In this document: positions 44,163-55,739 of the stretch, piece after piece
How the letters are laid out: every line of letters begins with the position of its first letter
Position numbering within the stretch: the stretch's first letter is position 1
Source: Megalobrama amblycephala
Taxonomy: Eukaryota > Chordata > Actinopteri > Cypriniformes > Xenocyprididae
Length of the DNA stretch: 64,000 nt
NCBI RefSeq assembly: GCF_018812025.1
Contig: NC_063061.1
Location: forward strand, 8,712,415 to 8,776,414
Direction: 5' to 3'
Made by a program: the position numbers and the translations under genes
Notes under the pieces: model-generated
Told to the model about the DNA's origin: nothing
What the model saw: the letters and a program-made list of their open reading frames with translations, nothing else
Database searches by the model: none

Positions 44163-44751
44163 TTAAAGGGCACCTATTATGCTAAATCCACTTTTACAAG
44201 GTGAAGGTTTGGATATAAATGTGTGTTGGCAGTATGTGAACACAACCACACTACAATGATATATATTTTTTTTTTTTTTTTTTTTTTTAAATCCCCATTA
44301 AACCAAAGCAATCTCATTACACAAGCCGTTTTGAGTCTCAGAGGAATGTGACATCACATTCCTCATGCCCCGCCCACGACTACTGACTGACAGTCCTTCA
44401 TTACCATAGTTTCTGCCCTCTGCGAGCTGTACGTGCTGTATACTATCCGTGAGAGTGATCGCGATATAGATGATAATCAAGCAGATGTCTTGTTTGTATG
44501 GCAGAGAATCCGACTGAGGCAGGAACTGTGATCGTAGGGAGGGGGCGGGGCACAACAGCTCATTTGCATTTAAAGGCACATGTGCGAAAACAGCCTGTCC
44601 TTGAGTGTGGGTATTTACAACATGGATTTATAAATTATCCTTGAGGTCCTTTTTAAGCTGAAACTTCACAGACACATTCTGGGGACACCTGAGACTTAAA
44701 TTACATTTGTAAATAATTACTATAAATATGCGCATAATAGGTGACCTTTAA
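44163..44751. mobile_element. TTAA-flanked MITE ('GGGCACCTATTATGC' ends)
   Basis: TTAAAGGGCACCTATTATGC at 44163 and GCATAATAGGTGACCTTTAA to 44751 are inverted ends with TTAA borders. The interior shares 'AAGCTGAAACTTCACAGACA' (near 44655) with family B, so the two families have exchanged or inherited sequence. Poly-T at 44266-44288. Non-coding. Confidence 0.75.
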
Positions 44752-44937
44752 GTACTGAGTAATATTAAGTAACTACATGTACTTACTATGAGGTTAGGAT
44801 TAGAGTTTGGTTTGGTTTAGGGTTAGTTGCATGTAATTATGCATTATTTATAGTTATTACTATAGTAACTACATGTAACATAATGGCACTAAAATAAAGT
44901 GTTACCAATAATTATAAAACAAATGTATACCCTAACG
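44752..44937. repeat. MITE fragment ('TAACTACATGTA' type)
   Basis: AAGTAACTACATGTACTTAC near 44768 and GTAACTACATGTAACATAAT near 44866 are inverted/direct relatives of ends also seen near 46235 and in family C. Non-coding. Confidence 0.45.
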
Positions 44938-45644
44938 CAGTGGTTCCCAAACTGGGGTACGCGTACCCCTGGGGGTACGTGAGGTGACAAAAGGGGGTAC
45001 GCGAACAAAATGCTGAGTAGTTCATTTAATTCTACCTTAAAATAATATTAAAATCGAGCATGTATTTCTAACTTCCAAAATGTTGTAAATCCAGTACATT
45101 TAATCAAATTACCTCATCATTTGCAGTCAAAAATGACTGTATTCACCATAGACTGTAAAACAAGCAGCATGCAAATGATAGATTGCGTGCTGAATCTGCT
45201 GCCTTAAATCGCACTAAATTACTGTTGTTCTCAACAATGCACCTTTGTAAAAGTAGAGATTTAGCACTTACTCGCATGAAGAACAAATACAGACACAGAT
45301 AATGGATTAATTTCGATTTAAGACTCAAACTTTCTCCGATACAAAAACATACCTTGTGTGAGTTGTATTTAATGATGATAACGAGCAAGAATGCAATTGT
45401 TCCCAAATATCCACATGACTGCAAACGTGACATTATTATACAACAGGTCAAAAAATAAAATGTACATTTTAAACACAGTACTGTCAGTATTTACTCTATT
45501 TTGCAATGAAATAATAGTTCTAACGAAAAGAACTACAACACACGTCTGTGTTTTGCAAACAATTCTGCGGCTTTGAACGAATCGTGAGAGTCAATGATTC
45601 AATGATTCATTCACAGCCACTTGCTTCGTTACTGAATGAATGAC

Positions 45645-45801
45645 TTTCTTGTAGCTCAGTGGTTAGAGCATGGCACTAGCAATGCCAAGGTCATGGGTTC
45701 GATTCCAGGGATTGCACATACTCAGATACAAATGTATAGTATAATGCAATGTAAGTCGCTTTGGATAAAAGCGTCTGCCAAATGCGTAAATGTAAATGAC
45801 T
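45645..45801 (+). mobile_element. tRNA(Ala)-derived SINE
   Basis: The head (about 45645-45717) has an A box TAGCTCAGTGGTTAGAGC, an anticodon stem TGGCA/TGCCA with loop CTAGCAA (anticodon AGC, Ala), and a B box GGTTCGATTCC. The tail GTCGCTTTGGATAAAAGCG with TAAATG repeats is a conserved fish SINE 3' end likely borrowed from a LINE. AATGACT flanks both ends (45638-45644 and 45795-45801), a plausible target duplication. The family name (HAmo-like) is uncertain. It is not a working tRNA gene. Confidence 0.82.
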
Positions 45802-45957
45802 CGATGACTCACTCATAAAAACAGTGACTTGCTGCCACCTACTGGCGGTTTTAGTTTAATATTTAAAAGTTTTACTTAGTTTTACCATCATTGCATATTT
45901 CTCTATTGGACATTTTTTATTTAAAACATTATTTATTTTATAAAGTTATTCATAAAG

Positions 45958-45959
<2 letters not shown>

Positions 45960-45990
<31 letters not shown>
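45960..45990 (+). repeat. Poly-A tract
   Basis: About 31 consecutive A. It may be the tail of an old retroposed sequence, but no body was recognised upstream. Confidence 0.9.
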
Positions 45991-45995
<5 letters not shown>

Positions 45996-46131
45996 TGGAA
46001 AATCAATTTAGGGGGCAAATATTGTCCCTTAATGGTAAAGGTGTGACTGCAGTTGAAGTGGAAGAGAGGGGGTACGCAGAAGGATGGTAATCCCATCAGG
46101 GGGTACTCCAAGCTAAAAAGTTTGGGAACCA

Positions 46132-48301
46132 CAACAGTTTGAACACCTGATTTGTCTCTTTTAATTGCATTTTATTTTACTTTATGTGCACTTTCAGTTT
46201 ACTTACAATGTACATATCCAAGAATGTACTGAGTAATATAAGGTAACTACACTGACTTAACATGGGTTAAGTTCAAAGTTAGTAACTACTCATAGATATT
46301 ATGGTATGTACATGCAGAACAGGACTTCAAAATAAAGTTGAGTGTAACCTAAAACTGAAAATCTCTAACCGTAGCTCATATATGCATTTAGAAAACAAAT
46401 CTTAAATAGAGCAAAAATGCCTTGAATAAATAAATAATTCCCCAGATGCAGGGATCAGACTCAAGCGTTTGTTTAGTCTATCGTGTGCATCTTATTCCTT
46501 TTTCCGCTCCTGTTTTTCACAATGGCCATTCCGGGCTCTGGCAATACATGACACATTATGCTGTGACTGATTGTATTTCATGATCCTTTGAATGCATCCA
46601 CCCACATTGTCTTCAGACCAGCAATTATTTATAATTGCGATCCCTCTTCAATCAGATCGTATTATTGCATGCACTTTGATTTCTTATTTAAATCGTCAAT
46701 ATCATGCATATGCCTGATGCGCCCTTGCGTTTTTTACAAAGCATGAATAATTGAATATCAAAGACATTCAAAGAGCAAATGACAATGTTCTTTTTGGTTC
46801 AGCAATGTATCAAGAGTTAAAGATATGATGAAAAGTTAAAGATGCTACTTTTACGCTTGGGGACATCCAGCTCCACGTAAAGGCAGATTCAGTGAGATTA
46901 GGCTTTACTGACAACTCCTGTGCTAGAAACTTAGACCTAAATATCTAACATCAGATTAGCATAATTAGAATTGTTAGGAAATACAGAGCAGAAATACAGA
47001 GTGGTTTGAAGTTAAGCCTAACATATTTTCATTCGACAATCAATAACTGTCACTGTACACAACTCTAAAAAATGTTATGTTTTTAGGGAGTCACACATTT
47101 AAACAATATAACATCACCCCCATCATATACTTGCCACACATTAGAAGCTCAATGAGAACATAATGAGCTCAAGGGAGACAAAAGACATGCTGCCTCTCTC
47201 TCTTTATCCACTGTTGCAGATGGACAGTGTTACTTGAGAAAAATGAGAGATTGCTTAATCTCATATTTAGATTCTCATCTTCTTCTTTTTTTTTTTTTTT
47301 TTAGTCCCTCTGAGAAAAAGCCCCTGCTCCATCTTTTTGTTTTTGTGAAAGGTAACAAAACAATCTGTCTAAGGCTTGCAGGGCTGGTTGTTGAGATAAT
47401 TTGTGGTTAGAGAGCACTGTCAATCACAGGACCAGGAAAACTGTCAGCATGTTGTGGAATGGATTCTCTTATCAAGGAAGGCAACTGGTATGAATGTCAC
47501 TTTGGTTTGTTTCCTGAAAATGTAATCTTATTGCTGACACCTGAAGGTAAACACTTCAATTATTCATTCACATAACGTGACATTCATTTAGGTTAGCTGT
47601 TTTAAATGTACATGTAAATGATAAATGTTCAATTATTTCAGGTAATTGCTAACTGGCCATCTTATATTACACACAAGATACAATGGTATAATACTACTTA
47701 CTGGAACGAGGAAGAGATATTCACTTGTACTCTCTTCACTGGCTTTCTATTTACTTGAATTCTGTTGAAAGTCTTATTATTTGTTTTCAATAGTCTAAAT
47801 GACCGCTTATAACATTCCTGATATCTTCTTTTTTTTATACTTAAAGCCTCTGAGGTCTTCAAATACACTGCTACATCTGTTCCCACGTCCCATTTAAAAC
47901 ATAACTCCCATACCTTGACTTTGGAATAATCTTCCATTCCACCTCAGATTGTTTCCCAATTGGTATTTTAAATCTGTTTTTAAGACATGTGTACTTCAGA
48001 ATGAAATTTAAGTCATTACTTACTGATAATCTTCAACTGCAGTGAGCTGCTAATAGTGTGGCACAGATTATGCAGAGTTCAAGATATTTTCATGTTTTAT
48101 TCTATGATATAAAATACACGCCTTGTAGTATGTCACGCATTGGTGTTGTAAATAACTGCACAAAGATGGAGAATGCAAAAGGGTTAGATTCATCTTTCAC
48201 TTGATTTTGATTATATTTATTGTGTGTAACTTCATTTATCTATGGTGTCTGATACAGTATGTAAAGCACTTTGGCCAACATGTTAAATAAGTTCAATACA
48301 T

Positions 48302-48303
<2 letters not shown>
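46132..48303. other. No gene seen; longest mainly non-repetitive stretch on the right side
   Basis: Apart from MITE-like motifs at 46235-46340, this stretch shows no element ends. The block 46490-46760 is compositionally even and contains the palindrome CAATTATTTATAATTGC and many homeodomain-like ATTA cores; it could be a conserved non-coding element. No coding frame is credible. Confidence 0.35.

Positions 48304-48356
<53 letters not shown>
48304..48356. repeat. (ATTG)n microsatellite
   Basis: About 13 uninterrupted GATT/ATTG units. Confidence 0.95.
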
Positions 48357-48358
<2 letters not shown>

Positions 48359-48569
48359 ATTCACTAAAAATGATGTCCATTGATAGTGCTGAATATTTGA
48401 ACAAGCTATTTGCGTCATTTTAGATTCACTAATTCTAGTAAGGTTTAATGTGTTTACATTATGAATGCATTAGTTATCATGAACTAAAAGTAAAAATATG
48501 TTTACAGCATTTAAATATTTTTGACCAATGTTAATATCTACATATACTAACAAATTGTTAACATTTCAA

Positions 48570-48949
48570 GTCCTCACAAGGTCAAAATGGTATTGCCATT
48601 CTTGTGGGGACATTTGGTCCTCATAACGGAATACCAGGTACACACACACACACACACACACACTTTAGGTTTCGGTATCTTTGTGAGGACTCTCCATAGA
48701 CATAATGATTTGTACACTGTACAAACTGAATTTTCTGTCCTCTAACCCTATCCCTACTCCTAAACCTACCCATCAGAAAAAGAAAAAAAAACTTTTTGAT
48801 TTTTTTACATTTTCAAGTAAGCATCATTTAGTATGTTTATTAATCCATTTTTCCTTGTGGCAATGTAAGTGATCTCAGGTTATACTATCCTTGTGGGGAC
48901 ATTTGGTCCTCACAATGTAGGTTAAACAAGTACACACGCGCACACACAC

Positions 48950-48990
<41 letters not shown>
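48570..48990. repeat. Repeat unit with CA/GA microsatellites
   Basis: CTTGTGGGGACATTTGGTCC occurs twice in direct orientation (about 48602 and 48890), each followed within ~40 bp by a (CA)n tract (48640-48662 and about 48932-48953); the second is extended by (GA)n to 48988. The segment between includes 'CCTAAACCTACCCATCAGAA'. This looks like a fish MITE that carries microsatellite seeds. Confidence 0.65.
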
Positions 48991-49219
48991 CATAGTGGGC
49001 ATGCTTCAGTTTGTCAACCAGTTAGTTGAGTCAGAAGATTCGACAATTTAAATAAAAAATACAATCTAAACTGTGACAGAAAGTAGCCTTTGATGATGTC
49101 TAAATATATGTATTTCCAAATGAAATACCTAATTAATGTATTTATGCCTGAAAACACTGTTATCATCAACTATGTCTTATACAACAAAGTTTAAAAGTTT
49201 CATCCTGACACATACTGCA

Positions 49220-50198
49220 TTAAAGGTGCCCTCGAATGAAAAATTGAATGTATCTTGGCATAGTTAAATAACAAGAGTTCAGTACATGGAAATGACATAC
49301 AGTGTGTCTCAAACTCCATTGTTTCCTCCTTCTTGTATAAATCTCATTTGTTTAAAAGACCTCCGAAGAACAGGCGAATCTCAACATAACACCGACTGTT
49401 ACGTAACAGTCGGGGTGTACGCCCCCAATATTTGCATATGCCAGCCTACGTTTCCAACATTATAAAAGGCATTAGACAAGGGCAGCCAGTATTAACGTCT
49501 GGATGTGCACAACCAAATCATCAGACTAGGTAAGCAAGCAAGAATAATAGCGAAAATGGCAGATGGTGCAATAATAACTGACATGATCCATGATAACATG
49601 ATATTTTTAGTAATATTTGTAAACTGTCTTTCTAAATGTTTTGTTAGCATGTTGATAATGTACTGTTAAATGTGGTTAAAGTTACCATCGTTTCTTACTG
49701 TATTCACGGAGACAAGAGCCGTTGCTATTTTCATTTTTAAACACTTGCAGTCTGTATAATTCATAAACACAACTTCATTCTTTATACATTTCTCCAACAG
49801 TGTAGCATTACCCGTTAGCCACGGAGCACTATCAAACTCATTCAAAATCAGAAGTAAACAATATAACAGTATACAATACTCACATAATCCGCCGCATGCA
49901 TGCCGCATGCATGACGAACACTTTGTAAAGATCCATTTTGAGGGTTATATTAGCTGTGTAAACTTTGTTAAGGCACTGTTCAAGGCAAGCGCGAGCTCTG
50001 TGGGCGGAGAGCACGGGATTTAAAGGGGCCGTAGCATAAAATCGGCGCGTTTATAATGATGCCCCAAAATAGGCAGTTAAAAAAATGTATAAAAAAAAAA
50101 TCTATGGGGTATTTTGAGCGGAAACTTCACAGACACATTCAGGGGACACCTTAGACTTATATTACATCTTTTAAATACATAATCTAGGGCACCTTTAA
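49220..50198 (+). mobile_element. MITE family B, longest copy (copy 3)
   Basis: TTAAAGGTGCCCTCGAATG at 49220 and CTAGGGCACCTTTAA ending at 50198, TTAA at both borders. It holds the family's internal palindrome in perfect form (49392-49413). 979 bp against 601 bp for copy 2, which lacks the middle part (49460-50000). Sequences near 49890 have a doubled ATGCATGCCGC. Non-coding. Confidence 0.82.
49392..49413. promoter_or_regulatory. 22-bp perfect palindrome centred on TTACGTAA
   Basis: CCGACTGTTAC followed by its exact reverse complement GTAACAGTCGG. The core TTACGTAA is the consensus bound by PAR-bZIP/NFIL3 proteins (D-box). Whether it is bound is unknown. Variants in the other family B copies are at 21341-21362, 57396-57417 and, decayed, 17653-17674. 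Confidence 0.6.
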
Positions 50199-50206
50199 TT
50201 AAAAGA

Positions 50207-50213
<7 letters not shown>

Positions 50214-50258
<45 letters not shown>

Positions 50259-50273
50259 TTTTTTTTTTTTTTT
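50214..50273. repeat. (AT)n then T tract
   Basis: A perfect AT run of about 40 bp is followed by about 20 T, directly beside the family B element. Confidence 0.9.
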
Positions 50274-50548
50274 TACTATTATTTGTAGAATTTTATATAG
50301 AAATAAATGGTTTATAATTTATTGTTTAGCATATATGAGACTCTTCCTGTTTCCCATTTTTGTCATTATTTAATCCCTGACCATGGCAACACCGTTCGAG
50401 ACATCCAATATCCGTTTGCAATTTAGCATCTTCAGTGTCTTGGCATCATATTCACACAGTTTGGTGTGAATCACTTTAATTCCCTTGGAGGAGTATTTAA
50501 AAATTCAGAGCCTGATTTTTCCAAAAAAAGTTAATGTCTGTAAATTAG

Positions 50549-51032
50549 TGTAACGAATGGAGACTCAGGCAGGAGATCCAAGTGCAGCATTTATTTACAA
50601 GTGAGAGTGGTCGTACAGGCAGGGTCAATCAGGATCAGACGAGAACAGCAAGGGACAGGCAGAATCGTAATCAGGAAACAGGCAATGGTCAGGACAGGCG
50701 GATATCATTCACAGAACAGTATAACAGGCAAGGGTCAGGACAGGCAGCAACGGGTCAAGAACGAGTAACAGACAGCAACAGTAACAACAGGCAGACAGGA
50801 TATAAACGCTCGGAAATGACACACAAGGTAATCAAGACTTTGCGGTGAGGTGGTGTGTGTGTGAGTCTTTTATAGTCCTGGTAATGAGTATCAGCTGGGT
50901 GTGGTGATTAGTGTGGAGTGTGCATGGCTGTATGTGGCAACAGGTGATTGGTGGAGTGAGTGCATGTGATTGACAGGGGGGATGATGGGAAATGTAGTCC
51001 GGAGTGAACAGGAACGGGCAATGATCGTGACA
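50549..51032 (-). repeat. Solo LTR (gypsy-type) with target duplication
   Basis: TGTAACGAATGG at the left and GATCGTGACA at the right on the plus strand (TGTCACGATC...CGTTACA in sense). ATTAG flanks both sides exactly (50544-50548 and 51033-51037), a 5-bp duplication. 484 bp with no internal region, so the rest was lost by LTR-LTR recombination. An 88-residue frame at 50582 is chance. Confidence 0.88.
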
Positions 51033-51037
51033 ATTAG

Positions 51038-52739
51038 TAAGTTGTCTGGCTCGATGAGAACAATTTATGTACAGTTCGGTGACTAGGTAAAACTAACCCC
51101 CATACTTTAATCAAAAGGTTGTGCTATAGAGCCCCTCCTCCCCACCCATTTCTAAGGTTTTGTTAATGTCTACTGATGTGTGTGTCGAGTTTTATGCAAT
51201 TTGAAGCATGCTAAAAGCCTAAAAAAAAAAAAAAGAATATTAAAGTTTGACGCGTTGCTGTGGCAACAGTGTTTAAGATATCAAGAATCCATCCAATCCA
51301 TGTAGGTCTCCATCCGCCATGTCCGGACATTATTCTCACTAAGCTTGGGTAAAAACAGGAGGCCGGTGCCATTTGATGGTGCTATGACTTTGACTCACAA
51401 TAGTCACATCCATGTAATTGATACAGCTGAAGTTGCATCAAAATCAGTCAATGTAGGCAGAAGTTATAACACACTTCCTGTTTCCCTGTTTTTGCCATAA
51501 ATTCATTGCCTCACCATGACCAAACCCCAGCCGTGGCTTGTCTGTAAGTATATTCATCCAACACAAATACCTCTAAACTGTATCAATAATGAATTGTAAA
51601 TGTGTTCAGAATTCTTCAACAAATATTTTTCAGATTTTTTAGACTATTTTAAGTCTTAAAGTGTGCAGGATTAAAATGTAAAATTTAAACGTATTTAACG
51701 CTACCTTCACGTAAACTTCGCTCCAGACCAAGACAATAGGCTATCAATCTGCTTCAGCTATATTAGTCTGCATCAAGTCTGCCTTCTGTATTCAAGTTAC
51801 AAAGAAAATGTAAACTGCCGTCGGATCAGTTAAGCTTTTTCCGTGAGTTGAATCGGGAAGGCGTAGGCGTAGCATAAGCTTTTTGAACTGCGAGAGTTGA
51901 ATATGGAACATTACAGTGCCACCTTCAGGCTGAATAACACAACCTCTGCCAAAAGTATTCTGCGTGTGTTCAGTAATTACAATATAAAGCTTACAAAACG
52001 TTTATCATAAACTGGCTCTAAGACCCAGAATCTGCCCTACCTAATTTACGGTCATGAGCCGCTATTGCGTTTGAGATATTAAAAATCCACTCGCAGGGTT
52101 GCAGTTCTAATTAACATTAACCTAAGTTAATAATGTTGTATAAGTATTGTTCATTATTGGTTCTTAATACATAATGTATGAACTAATTTTGAACACATTG
52201 AATCTTATTGTAAAGTGTAACTCTAATTATGAATCAGAATATAACCATTCAAATCAGGTAACAGATACTATTGTGAATGTTTATAAATATGCAAATAGCA
52301 TGATTGTAAAACAGATATGTTTAGCCATTAACTATTAAATGACCCATGACTGGTACTGTAGATCAACATAGTATTTCTTTTCACTCCAATACGGTTGGAA
52401 GAATTGTTGAGTAGTGTAAATAAATAAAATGTGGATGATTGACAGGCCGTTGACAGGATGCATGTCACTATGCAACCGCTTAAGCGGTAGGTGGTTTCAA
52501 ACTGTTTGGTAATTCATCCCTCAATGTTCATGTTTTTGTCAGTATTTGCATCTGTAACTTCATCCTACTACCAGCAGGCATTTACGGGCCACAAAGGCTG
52601 CTGGGAAATGCAAAGCCTATTCATCATCTCGTTTGTTACATCATCTTGGGCTTTCGCGCGTGCTCTCATGAGCTCTTGGGTCAGGAATTATCTCGTTCAT
52701 TGGTGGGCTAATCTTAACACAGCCTGTCATATCTCTCGT
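51038..52739. other. No gene seen
   Basis: AT-rich mixed sequence with no coding signal and no clear element ends. 'GGTGCTATGACTTTGACTCA' and nearby phrases look like an old DNA-transposon relic, but cannot be placed. Confidence 0.35.
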
Positions 52740-53045
52740 CGCCCATATGCTGGTGAGGGTTGACAGGGTGAGAGAGTGAATCACTCCAGCTGAGCCGAGT
52801 CAGTGCAGGAAGTGGCAGTGGCCTTGATGTTTGTATGCGAGGGGGAAGATCCTACTGACCCCAGATGGAGGACGGTTTGGAGTCGTCTGTGGTTGATGCT
52901 ACAGGACAGTTCTGCTCTACTGGTTCTTCCCTACAGCGAGTCCCTGGAGACGGCTGCACGCTGCTTCTCTTCATGCGTACCACTGAGCTGCATGTTAACT
53001 ATTTCATGTTTCCTGGAGGAAGAGAAAAGGAATCGTTAAGTAAAA
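52740..53045 (+). other. GC-balanced unique block; weak exon or conserved-element candidate
   Basis: This stretch stands out from its AT-rich surroundings and has two overlapping open frames (52803-53039 and 52865-53263), neither with a known domain. TTCTTCCCTACAG at about 52927-52939 would serve as a splice acceptor. No convincing donor follows. I do not call a gene. Confidence 0.25.
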
Positions 53046-54720
53046 GAGACATCAACATGAAGATCTACATCAAAAGAGAACCATCAAGTCTTCAGTATGC
53101 TACATTAAACGCTCCATGGCAGTGGATGAAAAACATACTTTTGGTGTTGCTACAGACACATTCATTGCAATTTAATTTGTCATCTGCTTTTAAACTCTAT
53201 GCACACTGGAATACATTACTGTCATCCATGTTAAATTTTGCTGTTAACATTGTTCGATTTTAAAACATTATTACAGAGTTCAGAGTACAGCACAGTCTAT
53301 CTGTTGGCAATGTTCAAATGGAACACAAGCATACTTCATACAGCACAACACTGCATACTAAATACTATTTTTAAAGTCCCCCTATAGTCAATAATTGTAT
53401 CCCTTAATATGAATCTTTGATCACCAATATGACATAATTAAACATTTTTTCCCTGTAAAAAGAATTTCTTCATTCCTTAAAATAGCTTCAATGTAACTTG
53501 CTTCATTTAGTGTACGCGGATCCATGAATGTGCAAATTAGTCCCCGTCTCCACTCAATCACACCAGCTCAGAACACCTGATCCTCAAAATACCTGATCCA
53601 CTCACTCAGTTTCACTGTAGTAAACTGGTTTATTTCAATCATATATGTTTTGTAAGGAACCCCCCATCGGCCCAAAAATGGAATTCGACGGCCTGGGCGA
53701 AGGTTAACACGTGTATGCCTTTTCAGTGCATTTTCACTCGTTTAATCTGACTCCAATTTCAAATGATTATTATTCTTAGGTTGTGTTTCCAATTAGAAAT
53801 TAATCATTAGTTATGCCTTAATTTAGATTTTTGATTATTCTGATTACCTTATATTTTCAATTATTTCGTTCACTGCAGTCCCGGTAATGCTTTAGAAGAG
53901 TCACTCTGGCCAACTGAATGCTCTTCCCGGACACAAACTCGTCAGTTCTGATCTTAAACATTGGATGCAGGGTAAATATCTACCTTTAAGTCGGTCGCGC
54001 TCTGCTTACTCGTAACAAAAAGCATAGTTTTTATATATTTACAAAAACTGCAACTTATTTAAGGCAGCGATAGTCAGAAATCGAAATGGACTTAATTGAT
54101 GTGCCCCATGCTCCATCTATTAAACCTTCCGTATGAACAATCCTGAACACAGATTTGCGGTAATACTTCGCTTTAATCTACTAGAAGTAATGAATTAAGA
54201 ATAATACAGAATAAACCAAATATAACATTTTATTTGTCAAGTAAAAATGTATCATGCCAATTACATTACAGTTAGACAATTAGAAGCCAATTCAGAAATG
54301 ATAAATGCATAACATCAATTACTCAAAGAAATGCATATACACAAAGTGATGTCTTCAGACATTCACCCATCTCTGTATGGGGGCCTCTGGCTACAGAAAA
54401 TCCCCCCTGACTGCTTTGCAATTTACTTTATATACAGACCAGAACAGAAAGGGTTATAAATATTTACTACACCATCACCTGTTTTGGGGGGAGAGGAATG
54501 GGTTTTCACAAAAGGCACCACCCAAAAAGAGGACAGAATTTTCCTTAGTTTTCAGTCTTCTTCATAATACCAGTGACTGCTGTGAAATTGAGACCATTTT
54601 ACCAATCGCACTGAGACATTTAAAATGATACCAAACAGAAAAAGGGGAAAACAATAGATACACAAGTTACATTATAAGTCTTGAAGAACTTTCAGTGACT
54701 TGCGTCAGGGGGAAGGGAAG

Positions 54721-54776
<56 letters not shown>

Positions 54777-55099
54777 TGGTGGGGGAGGCGTTGTCCTTTT
54801 GGGGTTAGGGCAAGGCATTGTCCTTTACTACTACTTTGAGATCTTTTTCCAGATGAGTTTTATTATTTTATTGCAGGATGCTTGATCTCTGTTTTTGTCT
54901 AGCAGGAAATCCAAGTCTTTACAGTTTGAACCAGAAACTGTTTCAGAAGAAGAGGAAGAGTGAATTATACAGGGTTGTCTACAAGTAGATGTATCAGATT
55001 GGTAATGCGTTTTATGTAATTATGTATTATTTATGTATAATTTACATGATTAGCCTTCTGCTTGACTGTGTTAGCTAATAATGTGTTGCTAATGTTAAA
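53046..55099. other. No gene seen; (GT)n at 54721-54774
   Basis: 'TTTTAAAGTCCCCCTATAGT' near 53370 resembles the outer end of the repeats at 55100-56497. A (GT)n microsatellite of about 25 units lies at 54725-54774. The rest is AT-rich and without coding signal. Confidence 0.45.
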
Positions 55100-55572
55100 C
55101 AAACCATGTTCCCGTTCGCCACCTCAGAGTCAGCAGCTGCCCTCTAAACATCAGCATCATTAGAAACGCTTTGAACAGCTGAGAATGTCAGTGGAGAAAG
55201 GCACATAGTTCATCATAACATCATTATCATATTCACCCGCTATATTGCTAAATGTACACAATTTTTCAAATCAACAGAAAAATATACCGAGATAACCTAG
55301 GCTTCTTTTGAGACCCCCCTGTTCCGCAGCATAGTCAATGATATGCTAAAGCATATTGACGGGATTGGTTACAGCATATTTCTGATGTAGAGAACGGGAC
55401 AATTTCAAACTGTATTTTTGAGAATGTCTTTGGTAAACTGCAATTTTAAGGAGAAAATGCTCAGCAATGTTGTTGACACATGCACATGGTTCATCTTAAA
55501 GCATATTAAAAAACCACATAGGCATATAAACAACATTAAAAACTTGATTTTCACCACAGAGGGTCTTTAAAG
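55100..55572 (+). mobile_element. MITE family G, copy 1
   Basis: The right end CTTGATTTTCACCACAGAGG then GTCTTTAAA; 'TAAAGCATATTAAAAAACCA' and 'TATTGCTAAATGTACACAAT' recur in the same order in the copy ending at 56497. The left end is not clear. Non-coding. Confidence 0.6.
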
Positions 55573-55739
55573 TGTCATGAATCTGCATACATTTCATTTG
55601 AAGACATGATGAAATATGTGTGCTGGTTAATGTTTAGAGCAATATAGATTATATCGGGGTTCCCAAACACATTCCTGGAGCCTCCCCAACACTGCATGTT
55701 TTCCATGTTTCCTTAATCAAACACACCTGATTCAGACCC

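Larger units (their letters stand above)
44938..46131. mobile_element. hAT element with CAGTGGTTCCCAAAC ends, carrying a SINE
   Basis: CAGTGGTTCCCAAACTGGGG at 44938 pairs with AGTTTGGGAACCACAAC-type sequence ending near 46131; both flank 'GGGGGTACG' motifs. These are hAT-type ends known from many fish genomes. The right terminus is mutated and no clean 8-bp duplication was found. No transposase. A SINE (45645-45801) and a poly-A tract (45960-45990) lie inside. Confidence 0.72.

Noticed and set aside
45645..45717. Functional tRNA-Ala gene
   Set aside because: It has A and B boxes and an AGC anticodon loop, but the acceptor stem pairs poorly and it continues directly into a conserved SINE tail.
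52803..53263. Two overlapping frames as a host coding exon
   Set aside because: Neither frame has a known domain, and no consistent splice donor could be found; kept only as a low-confidence block.
54700..54885. Small open frame over the GT repeat
   Set aside because: It is created by an uninterrupted dinucleotide run (Cys/Val repeats), with no coding signal.
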